From Lumbricus terrestris (taxonomy: Eukaryota; Annelida; Clitellata; Crassiclitellata; Lumbricidae), in contig OX457044.1 in NCBI GenBank assembly GCA_949752735.1, positions 15,743,785 to 15,807,784 on the forward strand: 64,000 nt of DNA, given 5' to 3'. The notes below the pieces were generated by a model that was not told the DNA's origin, ran no database searches, and saw nothing but the letters and a program-made list of their open reading frames with translations. A program made the translations under genes and the position numbers. Below, piece by piece: positions 62,671-64,000 of the stretch; within the stretch, counting starts at the first letter, position 1, and each line of letters begins with the position of its first letter.

Positions 62671-64000
62671 CTGAAATAACACACAAAGCATTCCATTGTT
62701 TGCACGTGCGTTCATTTTTTGCACAGCGTGGTGTCATTATAATGGGCTAAGCCAGAAATGACTAACAAAAACATTAATTTAGTCTAGGCCCTACATATAA
62801 GATAAATATTTTTATGATCTATAGGGAGGGCGTTGTGATGACACCGAAGCTATTAAAACTTCATTTGACAAATAAGCTATTCCAATAAGAAACCCCGCTA
62901 TGTTTGCTTATGCTATTGAAAAAAATCTGTTATTAATCGTCACATCTCGGACACAAGCTGATGGAGGTGACTAATAAAATAAAATAAAATAATATCATAT
63001 AATATCTTTTGCAAAGCAATCATATAGACCTAATTATCGACGTGGCCAATGCTTCTGTCAGACGGAAAGTCCTTTCCAGCTACTAAAAATAATTTTTAGC
63101 TAATTGAAAACTACTAAAAAATATCTAGTTTCGCCTACTTTAATTAATCTATGTGTTCTCAGTGTTTTGATATTGATATGTATAAATAAAATATTATCAC
63201 GAAGTATGGTCCGCCGCCCATCGATAGATCCTCATCATAATCCAGTTTTCACTTGCCATCAATAAAAGATATCCGAATGCTTTGTTCCGGAGCTCACTTT
63301 AAGTTTTAGGCCTGTACAAAAACCGCTGTGTGTGGCAATAACCAATAACCAACACGTATTTTGCTTGCGCACGTCATCGGTCAAGATGGCCGCTTAATAT
63401 TTTCTAAGCGTATCCAGTTTAATCATTTGGTAGGTCGAGCGCAGTTTTTGCTCGATTTATTGTGTTACTTGATTTTCGAAACTGGACTAGTAGGCGCCTG
63501 TGGAGATATGCATCTCTTCCGCCTCTGCATGCTTCTGTGGGTTTCGGACGATAATCGGACCCCATCGAAGCCGTGAACTCGGTTCCCATTGACAAACTGG
63601 TTTCGCCCGAAGAGGTGTTTCAGCTTGTAAACTGTAGGCCTAAGTCATGAACAACAAGGTCTTCGGCTGAGGTGCCCACCGCTCTACATCGGTCACACTA
63701 TTCGACCGTTCTCTCCGTCTGCTAACAAGGTCATCATCCTCTGCCGATCCAGCGACAGAGCGATGATCCGCGGATGCTATGTCTTGCTTCTACCATCCGC
63801 GATGAAGAACCGTGCTGCCGAATTGCCAATGTACGTGCTTTGCAAGTTGCAACCCACGTCATCTGCCGTCGCTCCTCTTCTTTGACGCTACAGGAAACAG
63901 GATTACAGCTGCTTCGAATACCGGTAGCTTAGGATGAGTATCCGTTGCCTGAGTGCTACGTGTTTGCGGGATCCTGTCTTTGGTGACTCTTCTAAGATAT
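62671..64000. other. Terminal stretch without recognised genes
   Basis: It should contain or precede the 5' part of the SLC26-like gene, but I found no exon by motif. From about 63640 the base composition is more even and CpG-containing, and short plus-strand frames occur there; none matches a family I know. Confidence 0.35.

Overview
This window looks like nuclear DNA of an animal, most likely a marine invertebrate. It is AT-rich and holds split genes with GT-AG introns. It is packed with microsatellites and minisatellites and with animal-type transposons: CR1/L2/Jockey-like LINEs, tRNA-derived SINEs, Ty3/gypsy pol relics, a pogo/Tigger-like DNA transposon, a hAT-like MITE and other short inverted-repeat elements. 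No rRNA, CRISPR or bacterial-type operon is present. The palindromic octamer TAGGCCTA is strikingly frequent, but I cannot fix the phylum from sequence alone.

Three loci look like genes worth keeping. (1) Minus strand, 62670 to 50633: thirteen exons of an SLC26/SulP anion transporter, closest to the SLC26A11 type as I remember the family. They chain in phase from a mid-membrane helix to the end of the STAS domain. The N-terminal exons and one STAS exon were not found. (2) Minus strand, 12190 to 10850: an intronless 446-residue secreted protein with two tandem copies of the TMEM145/GPR180-type extracellular domain and no seven-helix part. (3) Plus strand, 21314 to 24850: a 1178-residue open frame of unknown function, built from four different internal repeat systems and preceded by a TATA box and a CRE-like site.

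Layout: 1-7 kb, repeats, a LINE relic, a SINE and a MITE. 7.1-9.8 kb, a LINE with a 783-codon reading frame. 10-19 kb, GA-rich microsatellites around the TMEM145-like gene, then a foldback-like element, several minisatellites and a cluster of perfect palindromes. 19.1-21.1 kb, a decayed pogo/Tigger-like element carrying a SINE. 21.1-24.9 kb, the repeat-protein gene. 27.3-30.8 kb, duplicated Ty3/gypsy pol relics on the minus strand. 31-35 kb, minisatellites and a MITE nested inside another element. 35.5-41.3 kb, a purine-strand satellite fused to SINE heads. 41.6-47.3 kb, short inverted-repeat elements and arrays. 50.6-62.7 kb, the SLC26-like gene, whose introns hold LINE and SINE copies. The last 1.3 kb shows nothing I can identify.

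No pathway joins the genes. The clearest relation is between mobile elements: the main SINE family and the L2-like LINE end in the same AGCGCC...GGCGCT 3' hairpin, which suggests the LINE mobilises the SINE. All family assignments come from remembered motifs, not database searches.
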